A DNA stretch of 64,000 nt from Hyphomicrobiaceae bacterium (GTDB lineage: Bacteria; Pseudomonadota; Alphaproteobacteria; Rhizobiales; Hyphomicrobiaceae), in NCBI GenBank assembly GCA_041397645.1, contig JAWKWE010000004.1:2046001-2110000 (forward strand), given 5' to 3'. Made by a program: the position numbers and the translations under genes. Within the stretch, counting starts at the first letter, position 1. Each line of letters begins with the position of its first letter. Shown piece after piece: positions 1-8,524 of the stretch. The notes beneath the pieces were generated by a model. That model was not told the origin of the DNA, did no database searches, and was given only the letters and a program-made list of their open reading frames with translations.

Positions 1-239
1 GTCAGCTGATACTCGCCGCCTTCTTCCTTGAAGACATTGAACATTGCCAGCAGCCGCAGCACGCGATTAAGCGACTGCTCATCGACACCCACCTCTTTCG
101 CCAAATCGCCCACTGACTTGGGACCGCCTTCCAGCCGGTCAGCAATCCGAAGTTTCGCGGCGGTGGCCAAAGCACCGGATAGAATAAAGCCGAACGCAAG
201 ATCGACGATGATTTGACCGGGAGCGGGTGACTCTGACAT
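1..239 (-). CDS. O-methyltransferase, N-terminal part (gene runs off window)
   Basis: The minus-strand frame opens at ATG 239 and is still open at base 1, giving about 79 residues that begin MSESPAPGQIIVDLAFGFIL. The segment reads as the helical dimerisation and winged-helix region found at the N-terminus of class I-like SAM-dependent O-methyltransferases of the hydroxyneurosporene/acetylserotonin methyltransferase group: a helix with 'ALATAAKLRIADRLEGGPKS', then 'VGDLAKEVGVDEQSLNRVLR' and 'LLAMFNVFKEEGGEYQL'. The catalytic SAM domain would lie outside the window, so the substrate cannot be told. A 16-bp perfect palindrome lies 50 bp upstream of the start. Confidence 0.75.
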   Translation of the reverse strand, partial: MSESPAPGQIIVDLAFGFILSGALATAAKLRIADRLEGGPKSVGDLAKEVGVDEQSLNRVLRLLAMFNVFKEEGGEYQL

Positions 240-535
240 GCGGCGCAACCTTCCTGAATTTAATGCTTTTTGATTGTTGTGGTGACTTCGAACGTGCACG
301 TTCGCGCGCCCTTGAGGGTAGGGCCGGCGAGCGGCTCGTAGGGTCCACGACCTTACGATGAAGGGCCAATTCGGCTGACATCTCGTATGAGCGGCCCAAA
401 GACGGAATTTGCGGAATGTACTGCGGCGCAAGGGCCGCAGGGCGAGAAACTGATCAGCCATCGACCGTCAGCAACTCGCCCTTACGACTGGGCTCTTCCC
501 TCGCCCAGCCTTTCCGCAACGCTTTTGTTTGCGGC
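240..535. other. intergenic region with a 16-bp palindrome
   Basis: No convincing gene is seen in this stretch between the LuxR-type gene and the methyltransferase, both on the minus strand. It contains one perfect inverted repeat at 289-304. The short frames here have no family resemblance or ribosome-binding site. Confidence 0.5.
289..304. promoter_or_regulatory. candidate operator, perfect 16-bp palindrome
   Basis: CGAACGTGCACGTTCG reads identically on both strands and ends 50 bp upstream of the methyltransferase start codon at 239. Position and symmetry suit a homodimeric regulator site. The adjacent LuxR-type protein is a candidate binder, but that is only inference from proximity. Confidence 0.35.
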
Positions 536-901
536 TTACTTGCGGCTCAGTCCGGCAAAGGCCATGGAGCCATTATCGTCTTCATCGAGCAGGCCATAAC
601 GCACGCGCTGCGACAGCAAGGCTGCTTCGGTGCGATTGCGGCAGCCGGCCATTTTGAAGATTGCGGAGACGTGAGCCTTCACTGTCGATTCCGCAACGCG
701 CAACTCGTGCGCAATTGCCTTGTTCGACAACGCTTTGCCTACGAGCAGGAAGACGCGCCACTGCTGCGGGGTCAGGTTCCACATGGGGGCCGATGCCTGA
801 ACAGGCGCAGCTACACGATGTGCTTCGATATCAGCAACGTGGGCATGATCCTTAGAATGCTCGTTACGAGCCGGGGTGGAATACATGCGAGCGTCAGTCA
901 T
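536..901 (-). CDS. LuxR-family (GerE-type HTH) transcriptional regulator, single domain
   Basis: A 121-residue protein made of a low-complexity N-terminus (about residues 1-40) and one LuxR/GerE helix-turn-helix (about 42-105). The recognisable core is 'LTPQQWRVFLLVGKALSNKA' followed by IAHELRVAESTVKAHVSAIF, the standard scaffold and recognition helices. There is no receiver or autoinducer-binding domain, so any signal input must come from elsewhere or from oligomerisation. It lies upstream of, and on the same strand as, the clipped methyltransferase, with 296 bp between them. No good ribosome-binding site precedes ATG 901, so the exact start is uncertain. Confidence 0.8.
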   Translation of the reverse strand: MTDARMYSTPARNEHSKDHAHVADIEAHRVAAPVQASAPMWNLTPQQWRVFLLVGKALSNKAIAHELRVAESTVKAHVSAIFKMAGCRNRTEAALLSQRVRYGLLDEDDNGSMAFAGLSRK

Positions 902-1783
902 TGTCGTTGATCCATCTGGGTTTGCGTTGGAACGGAATATTGCGAAAGTTGACTTGGCGGCTCCTGCGAGCGCACCGCACTGGTGGTGAAATCGAAATCA
1001 AGGAAGCCCGGAGCATGCGAGATGCGGCTGCGTGAAAGTCGCGCGAGCACGGCGCTTGCTGAAGATGTGCATCGGTCCTGACCTCCCAGGTCTTTCGTGG
1101 CTCTTTGGGTTAGCCAGCCCGCGCCTGCGAGCCAGACTCCCGATTACGACGGGCCACGTTGACGATTTTCCAGGCAAGTGTTGTGCCAGCTCTCTACGCC
1201 ACTGAAATGCATTTGTATTTTTGGATTTTTTGGCTTGAGGCGTAATGCAGCGCGTCTCGCGACTGCTACACACGTCGCATATCGTTTGTCGCATACGACG
1301 AACTTCCAAGCCTCGTTGATGGTCCAACGCTTCAAACTTCTTGGAATGATTGAAAACGCGCGCCACGACGCAGCGTGCAACAAGTGTCTCAACCAACTTC
1401 GAAGAAACTGTCGCAAGGCCGCAACGCATGAACCGGCGACCTATGCTGCAAGCGCGAACGAATTTTAGATCACACGACAATTTTGAAGCAAACGTGTGTT
1501 GCTCGAGGCTAGGAGTCACGTGAACCGCAGACCAGAGTTGTCTCATATGCATAGCCCAAAATGCACAGACACAACTTCCGCATCACCGTCAGCCGATTGA
1601 CTTGAAAACAATTCATGAGCGCGTGCGGCGCAGCATCGACCTATTGGCACATGCCTTGCTCAGACACTTTCGAAGATGTTGCGTCCGGCCATGCCGCAGC
1701 TCTCCAACAAGAAGAAGAACGAACGACCAAAGAATAAAGACTCAAAACTGAAAACCAATAAAACCGAGGAGGATTATGGCGCC
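902..1783. other. long intergenic stretch, no supported gene
   Basis: About 880 bp without a credible gene. The longest minus-strand frame here (998-1552) is rich in Arg, Cys and Ser, matches no family and has no ribosome-binding site. The AT content rises between about 1190 and 1760. The last 20 bp carry the ribosome-binding site GAGGAGG (1766-1772) of the next gene. I see no hairpin strong enough to call a terminator. Confidence 0.4.
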
Positions 1784-2341
1784 ATGCTTCACGATCTGAA
1801 TATGATCGCCGCAAAGCCATCCGTGTTCGCCACGCCGACGCGGCGCCAGTTGCTGGGCACGACTGCGTTCGTCGCGCTCACCGCTGGCCTGTTGACCACG
1901 ACGATGAGCCGGTATGCGGTCGCTGCAGCGTCATTCGACGACACGCAGAAGGTTATGCTTCTGCGCGTGGCTCGCGATATCTATCCGCACGAAACGCTTC
2001 TCGACAACGCGCCCTATCAGGCCGTGGTCGACAGCATCGTTACGGAAGCGGGAAAAGACGAGAAGGTCGCCGCTATGATGTCGGACGGCTTGGTCGATCT
2101 CGATAAGCGCGCCGATGCGACCTACAAATCCAAATACGTTGACGTGAAGAACCCGCTCGAACGCGAAGCCCTGCTTCGCCAAGTCGAGTTGACCGACTGG
2201 TTCCAGAAGATCCGCGGTGGGCTTCTGTTCGGTCTCTATAACAACAAGGCCCTGTATCCGAAGTTCGGCTACGACGGCTCATCCTGGGAGCACGGCGGTT
2301 GGATCAACGATCCGTCGTTCGGCAAGGTCGATTGGCTCTAA
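1784..2341 (+). CDS. gluconate 2-dehydrogenase subunit 3-like protein, Tat signal
   Basis: A 185-residue small subunit of the gluconate/fructose/glucose FAD-dehydrogenase type. The start at 1784 is chosen because GAGGAGG (1766-1772) lies 11 bases upstream and because the protein then begins just before a twin-arginine signal, TPTRRQLLGTTAFVALTAGL, ending near AVAAAS. The body has the family's typical text 'VMLLRVARDIYPHETLLDNA' and 'WFQKIRGGLLFGLYNN'. In this family the small subunit carries the export signal and takes the folded flavoprotein subunit with it through the Tat pore; the downstream flavoprotein indeed has no signal of its own. It is separated from that gene by 29 bp. Confidence 0.85.
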   Translation: MLHDLNMIAAKPSVFATPTRRQLLGTTAFVALTAGLLTTTMSRYAVAAASFDDTQKVMLLRVARDIYPHETLLDNAPYQAVVDSIVTEAGKDEKVAAMMSDGLVDLDKRADATYKSKYVDVKNPLEREALLRQVELTDWFQKIRGGLLFGLYNNKALYPKFGYDGSSWEHGGWINDPSFGKVDWL

Positions 2342-2370
2342 TCGGGTTCTAAGGGAAGGAAACAATTACA

Positions 2371-3951
2371 ATGGCAGCGAAATTCGACCTCAACGACGAT
2401 AGCGTCGTCGTCATCGTAGGTTCCGGCGCGGGCGGTGGCACCATGGCCAACGAGCTCGCCCAAAAAGGCGTGAAAAGCGTCGTCCTCGAAGCGGGCAAGA
2501 CGCTCAGCCTCGACGACATCGAAAACGACGAATGGGCCATGTTCTTGAAGATCTCATGGCTCGACAAGCGTTACTCGGGCGGTACATGGCACGGGCACAT
2601 CAACCATCCAAACCTGCCGGCCTGGATCGTCAAGGGCCTCGGTGGCTCGACCGTTCACTGGGCAGGCGTCTCGCTGCGCTATCAGCCCCACGAGTTCAAG
2701 ATGCTGACGACCACCGGCGGCGTGCCGGGCGCCAACGTCCTCGACTGGCCGATCAGCTACGATGAGCTGAAGCCCTATTACGACAAGGCCGAACTGAAGA
2801 TGGGCACGACCGGTGATGTGACCGGAATGCCTCACCTGCCCGATAGCGCCGACTGGAAAGTGCTCAAGGAAGGCGCACGCCGCATCGGCTACTCCAAGCT
2901 GACGGCAGGCCCGATGTCGATCAACTCGGTCGAACGCGATGGTCGCCCGGCTTGCCAGCAGATCGGCTTTTGTATGCAGGGCTGTAAGATCGGCGCGAAG
3001 TGGTCGACTCTATATACAGAGCTGCCCAAGGCGGTCGACACTGGCAACTGCGAGATCCGTACGGACTGCATGGTCCTGCAGATCGAGCACGACAAAACGG
3101 GTAAAGTCACCGGCGTTGTATACGCAGACAAAGACGGCAAGCATCAGCGTCAGAAGGCTCGCATTGTCTTGGTGGCCGGCAACTCGATCGAAAGCCCGCG
3201 CCTGCTGCTCAACTCGGCTTCCAGCAAGTTCCCCGATGGCTTGGCAAATTCGTCCGGCCAAGTTGGCAAGAACTATATGTCTCACATGACGGCTGGCGTG
3301 TATGCCGTGATGCCGGGCAAGGTCTATCAGAATCGCGGCACTCAGGTCGCCGGTATCGTGAGAGACGAATCGCACCACGACGACAAACGTGGCTTCGTTG
3401 GCGGCTATACCCTTGAAAAGCTTACCCTGGGTCTTGGCTTCCTGTCGGCGTTTATGATTCCCGGCCCGACCGGCTGGGGCCACAAGCTCACGGGCGCTCT
3501 GGAGAAGTACGACCAGACCTCAGGCGTGTGGATCTGCGGCGAAGACCTGCCGCAGGAGATCAATGGAATCGAACTCCACAAGACGGAGAAGGATCAGTAC
3601 GGGTTGCCTGTGCCGATCGTGAAAAAGACCGACCACCCGAACGACACCAACATGCGCAACCATGCTTATGCTCAGATGGGTAAGATCTATGACTCATTGG
3701 GCGCGCTGGAGGTTTGGAACCTGCCTGCGTATCCGGCGAGCCACAACATGGGCACAAACCGCATGTCGGAGAAGGCAAAAGACGGAGTCGTCAACAAATG
3801 GGGACAGACTCACGACATTAAGAACCTCTTTGTGTCTGACGGCAGCCAGTTTACGACCAGCGCCTCGTGCAATCCGACGCTGACCATCGTAGCCCTGGCT
3901 ATCCGCCAAGCTGACTACGTGGCAGACCAAATGAAGAAGGGTGCCATCTAG
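2371..3951 (+). CDS. GMC-family FAD-dependent dehydrogenase, large subunit (gluconate/sugar dehydrogenase type)
   Basis: A 526-residue glucose-methanol-choline oxidoreductase. The N-terminal dinucleotide fold is VVVIVGSGAGGGTMANELAQ (residues 11-30). The C-terminal family signature includes SHNMGTNRMS, the 'FVSDGSQFTTSASCNPTLTI' block and the usual active-site His/Asn region. Cysteines C195, C201 and C205 have C-x5-C-x3-C spacing in 'ACQQIGFCMQGCKIGA', matching the 3Fe-4S cluster motif known from bacterial FAD-glucose dehydrogenases. There is no signal peptide, so export probably relies on the Tat signal of the preceding subunit. The usual third, multihaem cytochrome c subunit is absent on either side. 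The substrate (a sugar, aldonate or other alcohol) cannot be told. Confidence 0.88.
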   Translation: MAAKFDLNDDSVVVIVGSGAGGGTMANELAQKGVKSVVLEAGKTLSLDDIENDEWAMFLKISWLDKRYSGGTWHGHINHPNLPAWIVKGLGGSTVHWAGVSLRYQPHEFKMLTTTGGVPGANVLDWPISYDELKPYYDKAELKMGTTGDVTGMPHLPDSADWKVLKEGARRIGYSKLTAGPMSINSVERDGRPACQQIGFCMQGCKIGAKWSTLYTELPKAVDTGNCEIRTDCMVLQIEHDKTGKVTGVVYADKDGKHQRQKARIVLVAGNSIESPRLLLNSASSKFPDGLANSSGQVGKNYMSHMTAGVYAVMPGKVYQNRGTQVAGIVRDESHHDDKRGFVGGYTLEKLTLGLGFLSAFMIPGPTGWGHKLTGALEKYDQTSGVWICGEDLPQEINGIELHKTEKDQYGLPVPIVKKTDHPNDTNMRNHAYAQMGKIYDSLGALEVWNLPAYPASHNMGTNRMSEKAKDGVVNKWGQTHDIKNLFVSDGSQFTTSASCNPTLTIVALAIRQADYVADQMKKGAI

Positions 3952-4362
3952 GCAACACAGTTGTAGAAAAGCGCTTCGCAGCCTTGCGTGTTTGGCAGAT
4001 TGAGTTTAGCACAGCACCATAGATGCGAAGCGCCTTTCTTAAGGTGAGCATTTCACGACCGACCCGCTGCAACGTGTTCAGATCGGCAGGGGTCACCTAA
4101 ACGGACCGAGTTAGTGTCGCGTTGAGTAGCTATCGGCTACGGGCACTCAACCTCGGATCCGATAAGGCTGTTGTAACTGCGTAAGCGGCCACCGAATTTA
4201 AGGCTGCTTGGTGTGCGCGTCACAGCCAGTACCTCAGTAAACCAGGCTGTTTGTAACTGCGTGTTGTGGTGATCGAGTCTTTCGCTCGTTTGCCCAATCG
4301 TAGTGACGTCGCGGCCAAGAAGCGTCAATTCAGACGGGTAACTTTGGATGGGGGACTACAAC
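3952..4362. other. intergenic region upstream of porin 1
   Basis: 411 bp with no gene. It holds a perfect 10-bp inverted repeat with a 43-nt spacer (3971-4033), a near-identical repeat of about 18 nt (AGGCTGTTGTAACTGCGT at 4165-4182, and the same with one extra T at 4244-4262), and the CAGACGGGTA element at 4331-4340, which recurs before porin 2. The promoter of the first porin is expected here, but I cannot assign -35/-10 boxes. Confidence 0.5.
3971..4037 (+). terminator. possible terminator/hairpin with long loop after GMC gene
   Basis: GCGCTTCGCA (3971-3980) and TGCGAAGCGC (4024-4033) are exact reverse complements separated by 43 nt, with CTTT following. It begins 19 bp after the dehydrogenase stop codon. 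The large loop is unusual for an intrinsic terminator, so a processing or regulatory structure is also possible. Confidence 0.4.
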
Positions 4363-5655
4363 ATGAAAGCAAGACTGCTGGCGGCGGCTATGGGAGCTGC
4401 TACCCTGCTTGGTGGAGGCAATGCCTTCGCTGCCGATCTCGGCGGCAATTGCTGCGCCGACCTCGAGGAGCGCATCGCTGAACTCGAAGCCACCACGGCA
4501 CGCAAGGGCAACCGCAAGGTTAGCCTGACGATCACGGGCTGGGTTTCGAGCCAGCTGTACTGGTTCGACAACGGCGACGAGTCGAACGTCTACGTGGTCG
4601 ACAACAACAACGACCTTTCGTCGAACGTGAAGTTCACGGGTACGGCTCAGATCTCGCCTGGCTGGCGGGCTGGCTACTCTCTGTGGATCTACACGAACGG
4701 CCCTTCTTCGCTGACGGCTAACGAGAATTGGGACGCCAACGCCGGCAGGGGCTGGGGTCTGAATGCTGAGAACTCCTACTGGTTCATCCAGTCTGACACC
4801 CTCGGCAAGCTGTCGGTTGGTAAGCAGAGCCTCGCGGCAGATAACGCCGCTCTCGGCACTGACTTCTCTGGCACGCTCTTCCCCGCGAACGGCGTGACCT
4901 TCGATGGCGGCGCTCTTAACGTCACTATCAACGGTGTCCCCACCGGAGCGGCTTGGTTGAACGCTGGCTTCTGGTGCGAACACGCTGGCGTCGGCACCGC
5001 GAACGACTGCGCTGGCGGCCGTTTGAACGGCGTACGCTACGACACTCCGACCTTCGCTGGCTTCACGCTCGGCGCATCGTGGGGTGAAGATGATTACTGG
5101 GATATCGCTCTGCGCTGGTCGGGTGAGCATTCTGGCTTTAAGATGGCGTTCGCAACCGCCTACTCTGAGAGCACGGATCCCGACATTCTCGCTACGGGCG
5201 CTAACACCAACGACAACCAGTACTTCCAGGTTGGCGGTATGATTAAGCACCTTGCTTCCGGTCTGTGGATCCACGGCACCTACGGCAAGAATTTCATCGA
5301 TGATGCTCCTGGCAATCACCCGCCTCATCCGGACTCCGAAGGCTGGTACTTGAAAGCTGGTTGGACCACGAAGTTCCATTCGCTCGGCAACACCCACTTC
5401 TACGGCGAGTACGGTGGCAACAACGATGCTTTCGCCAACCAAGCTGGTTGCACGGGCTGCATCAACGGCGTCCAGATCACCTCTTCGGATGCCACACGTT
5501 GGGGCCTCGGCGTTGTCCAGGAAATCGACGCAGCTGCAATGTCGCTGTGGGCAAAGTATCGCCACCATTCGCTGGATGGCACGCTGGCCAACAACACGAC
5601 CTTCGATGCTGATAACGTCGACATGTTCCTCGCTGGCGCTGTGATCTTCTACTAA
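4363..5655 (+). CDS. porin 1 of tandem pair (alphaproteobacterial Porin_2 type)
   Basis: A 430-residue outer-membrane porin. The start at 4363 is preferred over an in-frame ATG at 4348 because that upstream ATG sits inside the ribosome-binding site (GGGGGA), and because MKARLLAAAMGAATLLGGGN is a clean signal peptide ending at NAFA. The mature protein begins with a Cys-rich, coiled segment (CCADLEERIAELEATT), as in Rhizobiales porins, and then many alternating beta strands rich in Gly, Asn, Trp and Tyr. It ends in AGAVIFY, an aromatic C-terminal residue as needed for outer-membrane insertion. It is followed by a GCAA-loop terminator. A second, nearly identical copy follows 311 bp downstream. 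Confidence 0.92.
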   Translation: MKARLLAAAMGAATLLGGGNAFAADLGGNCCADLEERIAELEATTARKGNRKVSLTITGWVSSQLYWFDNGDESNVYVVDNNNDLSSNVKFTGTAQISPGWRAGYSLWIYTNGPSSLTANENWDANAGRGWGLNAENSYWFIQSDTLGKLSVGKQSLAADNAALGTDFSGTLFPANGVTFDGGALNVTINGVPTGAAWLNAGFWCEHAGVGTANDCAGGRLNGVRYDTPTFAGFTLGASWGEDDYWDIALRWSGEHSGFKMAFATAYSESTDPDILATGANTNDNQYFQVGGMIKHLASGLWIHGTYGKNFIDDAPGNHPPHPDSEGWYLKAGWTTKFHSLGNTHFYGEYGGNNDAFANQAGCTGCINGVQITSSDATRWGLGVVQEIDAAAMSLWAKYRHHSLDGTLANNTTFDADNVDMFLAGAVIFY

Positions 5656-5966
5656 GATCCAGTAAAAGCTAAGGATTTGGGAAGGGCCGCTGCAAAGCGG
5701 CCCTTTTCTTTTGTCATAAGAAGCGCGCCAAACTGCAGGGCGTGCCTGCAGGCCACAGGTGTGTGCATTTGGCAATTGTGGTGATTGCATGCCACAGGCC
5801 GGTGGGTAAGTGATTCGGTTCTGCGGTTCGTGCTGGACTTGCAGACGCTCCCGATTAAGAACTGAGCACAGGCTCGCCCAAGAACCCAATTGGCGCGAGG
5901 ACCAGGAGACCAGACGGGTTTAGTTATTTCAGACGGGTATAAGTAAGAGTGATGGGGGACTACAAC
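5656..5966. other. intergenic region between tandem porins
   Basis: 311 bp. It carries the terminator of porin 1 at 5682-5712. Just before porin 2 it has two copies of CAGACGGGT (5911-5919 region and 5930-5938 region), the second matching the element before porin 1. The remainder has no gene. Confidence 0.5.
5682..5712 (+). terminator. Rho-independent terminator of porin 1
   Basis: A perfect 10-bp stem AAGGGCCGCT / AGCGGCCCTT closes a GCAA tetraloop (5692-5695) and is followed by TTCTTTT. It lies 27 bp after the porin stop codon. Confidence 0.9.
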
Positions 5967-7280
5967 ATGAAAGCAAGACTGCTGGCGGCTGCTATGGGAG
6001 CTGCTACCCTGCTTGGCGGAGGCAACGCCTTTGCTGCCGATCTCGGCGGCAATTGCTGCGCGGACCTCGAAGAACGTATCGCTGAGCTGGAAGCAACAAC
6101 GGCACGTAAAGGCAACCGCAAGGTTAGCCTGACGATCACGGGCTGGGTTTCGAGCCAGTTGTACTGGTTCGATAGCGGGTCCGAGAGCAACGTTTACGTT
6201 GTCGATAACAACAACGACCTTTCGTCAAACGTGAAGTTCACAGGTACCGCCCAGATCTCCCCCGGTTGGAAGGCTGGCTACTCTCTGTGGATCTACACGA
6301 ACGGTCCTTCTTCGCTGACGGCTAGCGAAGATTGGGATACCAGTGGCGGCAGGGGCTGGGGCCTGAATGCTGAGAACTCCTACTGGTTCATCCAGTCCGA
6401 CACCCTCGGCAAGCTGTCGGTCGGCAAGCAGAGCCTCGCGGCAGATAACGCCGCTCTCGGCACTGACTTCTCCGGCACGCTCTTCCCCGCGAACGGCGTG
6501 ACCTTCGATGGCGGCGCTCTTCACGTGTCAATTAACGGTGTCGCTACCGACGCTACTTGGATGAACGCAGCCTTCTGGTGCGAACACGCTGGCGTCGGCA
6601 CCGCGAACGACTGCGCTGGCGGCCGTTTGAACGGCGTACGCTACGACACTCCGACCTTCGCTGGCTTCACGCTCGGCGCATCGTGGGGTGAAGACGATTA
6701 CTGGGATGTGGCTCTGCGCTACTCGGGTGAGTTCTCGGGCTTCAAGATGGCGTTCGCAACCGCCTACTCTGAGAGCACCGATCCCGACATCCTTGGCACG
6801 GGTGCCAACACCAACGACAACCAGTACTTCCAGGTTGGCGGTATGATCAAGCATCTGCCTTCGGGTCTGTGGGTTCACGGCACTTGGGGTAAGAACTTCA
6901 TCGACGACGCTCCGGGCAACCATCCTTATCATCCGGACTCCACCGGTTGGTACTTGAAGGCCGGTTGGACGACGCGCTTCTCTGCTCTTGGCAACACGCA
7001 CTTCTACGGTGAGTACGGCAAGAACAAAGATGGCTTCGCTAACGACACCAGTGCTCCTGACTGCTTTGGCTGTCTCGATGCCACCGATAATGGTACGCAG
7101 ATCATTTCCTCGGATGCCACCCGCTACGGCGTAGGCGTTGTTCAGGAAATCGACGCAGCTGCGATGTCGCTGTGGGCAAAGTGGCGCCACCACGAGTTGG
7201 ACGGTACGCTGGCCAACCAGTCCACGTTCTCGGCTGACAACGTCGACATGTTCCTCGCTGGCGCTGTGATCTTCTACTAA
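5967..7280 (+). CDS. porin 2 of tandem pair (alphaproteobacterial Porin_2 type)
   Basis: A 437-residue paralogue of the preceding porin, with identical signal peptide text and the same ribosome-binding arrangement (ATGGGGGACTACAAC before ATG 5967). The two proteins are almost the same through the first third and through the segment from the FWCEHAGVG motif to DDYWD. Differences cluster in three places: after 'GGALHVSINGVATDATWMNA', near 'ALRYSGEFSG', and in a late loop where this copy has a longer Cys-containing insert, 'DTSAPDCFGCLDATDNGTQ'. Both end AGAVIFY. Blocks of near-identity broken by variable loops suggest recent duplication with gene conversion and surface-loop divergence. Confidence 0.92.
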   Translation: MKARLLAAAMGAATLLGGGNAFAADLGGNCCADLEERIAELEATTARKGNRKVSLTITGWVSSQLYWFDSGSESNVYVVDNNNDLSSNVKFTGTAQISPGWKAGYSLWIYTNGPSSLTASEDWDTSGGRGWGLNAENSYWFIQSDTLGKLSVGKQSLAADNAALGTDFSGTLFPANGVTFDGGALHVSINGVATDATWMNAAFWCEHAGVGTANDCAGGRLNGVRYDTPTFAGFTLGASWGEDDYWDVALRYSGEFSGFKMAFATAYSESTDPDILGTGANTNDNQYFQVGGMIKHLPSGLWVHGTWGKNFIDDAPGNHPYHPDSTGWYLKAGWTTRFSALGNTHFYGEYGKNKDGFANDTSAPDCFGCLDATDNGTQIISSDATRYGVGVVQEIDAAAMSLWAKWRHHELDGTLANQSTFSADNVDMFLAGAVIFY

Positions 7281-7306
7281 GATCCAGACCACAAACGGAA
7301 ATCTGC

Positions 7307-7334
7307 AAAGGGGCCGCTGAAAAGCGGCCCCTTT
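7307..7334 (+). terminator. Rho-independent terminator of porin 2
   Basis: A perfect 12-bp stem AAAGGGGCCGCT / AGCGGCCCCTTT closes a GAAA tetraloop (7319-7322), beginning 27 bp after the stop codon. The trailing T-run is short because it is part of the stem. Confidence 0.88.
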
Positions 7335-7466
7335 CGCGTCTCCGGCAAGTCGACCGCTTGCGTATGCGCCATTTCCGTTGAGGTTGCGGAGCTCTTACCC
7401 ATCTGGCGAACTTGCAGCGCAGCAATGGAGCGGGCATATCTGGGGTAGCTCCAACGAGGCACGTCC

Positions 7467-8453
7467 ATGGTTACTCTGATTGATACTCGCGCTGATACAC
7501 CGGATGGCGACCCCAAGCCGTCGTCAGAGCGAGTTCGCCACCCGGAAAAGGCTCACCGGTCAGAAACTCCCACTATTCAGAAACCGCACTGGATCCGAGT
7601 GAAGGCTCCCTCTTCGCCCACCTACAGCGAGACCGCCGACATCGTCCGCAGCAAGGGACTTCACACGGTCTGCGAGGAAGCAGGTTGTCCAAACATCGGC
7701 GAATGCTGGAGCCAACGGCACGCCACCATGATGATCATGGGCGACACTTGCACACGCGCCTGCGCGTTCTGCAACGTCCGCACAGGACTTCCTCTGCCGC
7801 TCGACACCGCTGAACCGCAAAAAGTTGCTGATGCCGTTGCCCAGCTTGGACTCGCCCATATTGTCATCACATCGGTTGATCGGGACGACTTGGAGGATGG
7901 CGGCGCCGACCATTTCGCGCAGACAATTCGTGCCATTCGCGCAACAGCGCCCGGAGCCACGATCGAGGTTTTGACACCGGATTTTCTGCGCAAGGATGGT
8001 GCGCTGGAGCGCGTCGTCGAGGCCAAGCCCGACGTGTTCAATCACAATCTGGAGACGGTACCCGGGCTTTATCTGCGTATCCGTCCAGGCGCACGCTACT
8101 TCCACTCTTTGCGCCTTCTCCAGCGGGTAAAAGAGCTTGACCCCACCATGTTCACGAAATCCGGCATCATGGTGGGATTAGGCGAAGAGCGCGAGGAAGT
8201 TCTTCAACTGATGGACGATCTGCGTTCCGCCGACGTCGATTTCGTCACCATCGGCCAATATCTGCAGCCAACGCGAAAACATGCCGAAGTGAAGTCCTTC
8301 GTTACCCCTGATGAGTTCAAGGCTTATGAAACCGTCGCCTACGCAAAAGGCTTCCTGCTCGTCTCATCGAGCCCGCTAACGCGCTCCAGCCATCATGCCG
8401 GAGAAGATTTCGCCCGGCTCAAGGAAGCACGTCAGACGCTGGCCACCAACTGA
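7467..8453 (+). CDS. lipA: lipoyl synthase
   Basis: A 328-residue radical SAM enzyme that inserts two sulfurs into protein-bound octanoyl groups to make lipoyl cofactors. The auxiliary cluster cysteines are C69, C74 and C80 in 'CEEAGCPNIGEC'. The radical SAM cluster motif is C95-x3-C99-x2-C102 in MGDTCTRACAFCNVRTG. Later text such as FNHNLETVPGLY, FTKSGIMVGLGE and a C-terminal RSSHHAGEDF (with the conserved RSS serine region) is diagnostic. The octanoyltransferase lipB, which makes its substrate, is at 42808, so the pathway genes are not linked. The N-terminus carries about 35 extra polar residues, common in alphaproteobacteria. Confidence 0.97.
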   Translation: MVTLIDTRADTPDGDPKPSSERVRHPEKAHRSETPTIQKPHWIRVKAPSSPTYSETADIVRSKGLHTVCEEAGCPNIGECWSQRHATMMIMGDTCTRACAFCNVRTGLPLPLDTAEPQKVADAVAQLGLAHIVITSVDRDDLEDGGADHFAQTIRAIRATAPGATIEVLTPDFLRKDGALERVVEAKPDVFNHNLETVPGLYLRIRPGARYFHSLRLLQRVKELDPTMFTKSGIMVGLGEEREEVLQLMDDLRSADVDFVTIGQYLQPTRKHAEVKSFVTPDEFKAYETVAYAKGFLLVSSSPLTRSSHHAGEDFARLKEARQTLATN

Positions 8454-8524
8454 GCCCTTGCGGCGCGTTGGCTCTCGTGTTTGCTGACACGGATAGCCAA
8501 ATGCTGTCGGGCGACTGACCCGGT

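Noticed and set aside
998..1552. A 184-codon minus-strand frame in the long gap
   Set aside because: Arg/Cys/Ser-rich, no motif, no ribosome-binding site, and it shares the region with other equally long nonsense frames.
4330..5889. A 519-codon antisense frame covering porin 1
   Set aside because: It runs opposite a highly biased, strongly supported porin gene, has no family resemblance, no ribosome-binding site and a composition typical of mirror frames of GC-rich genes. A similar but interrupted antisense frame exists over porin 2.
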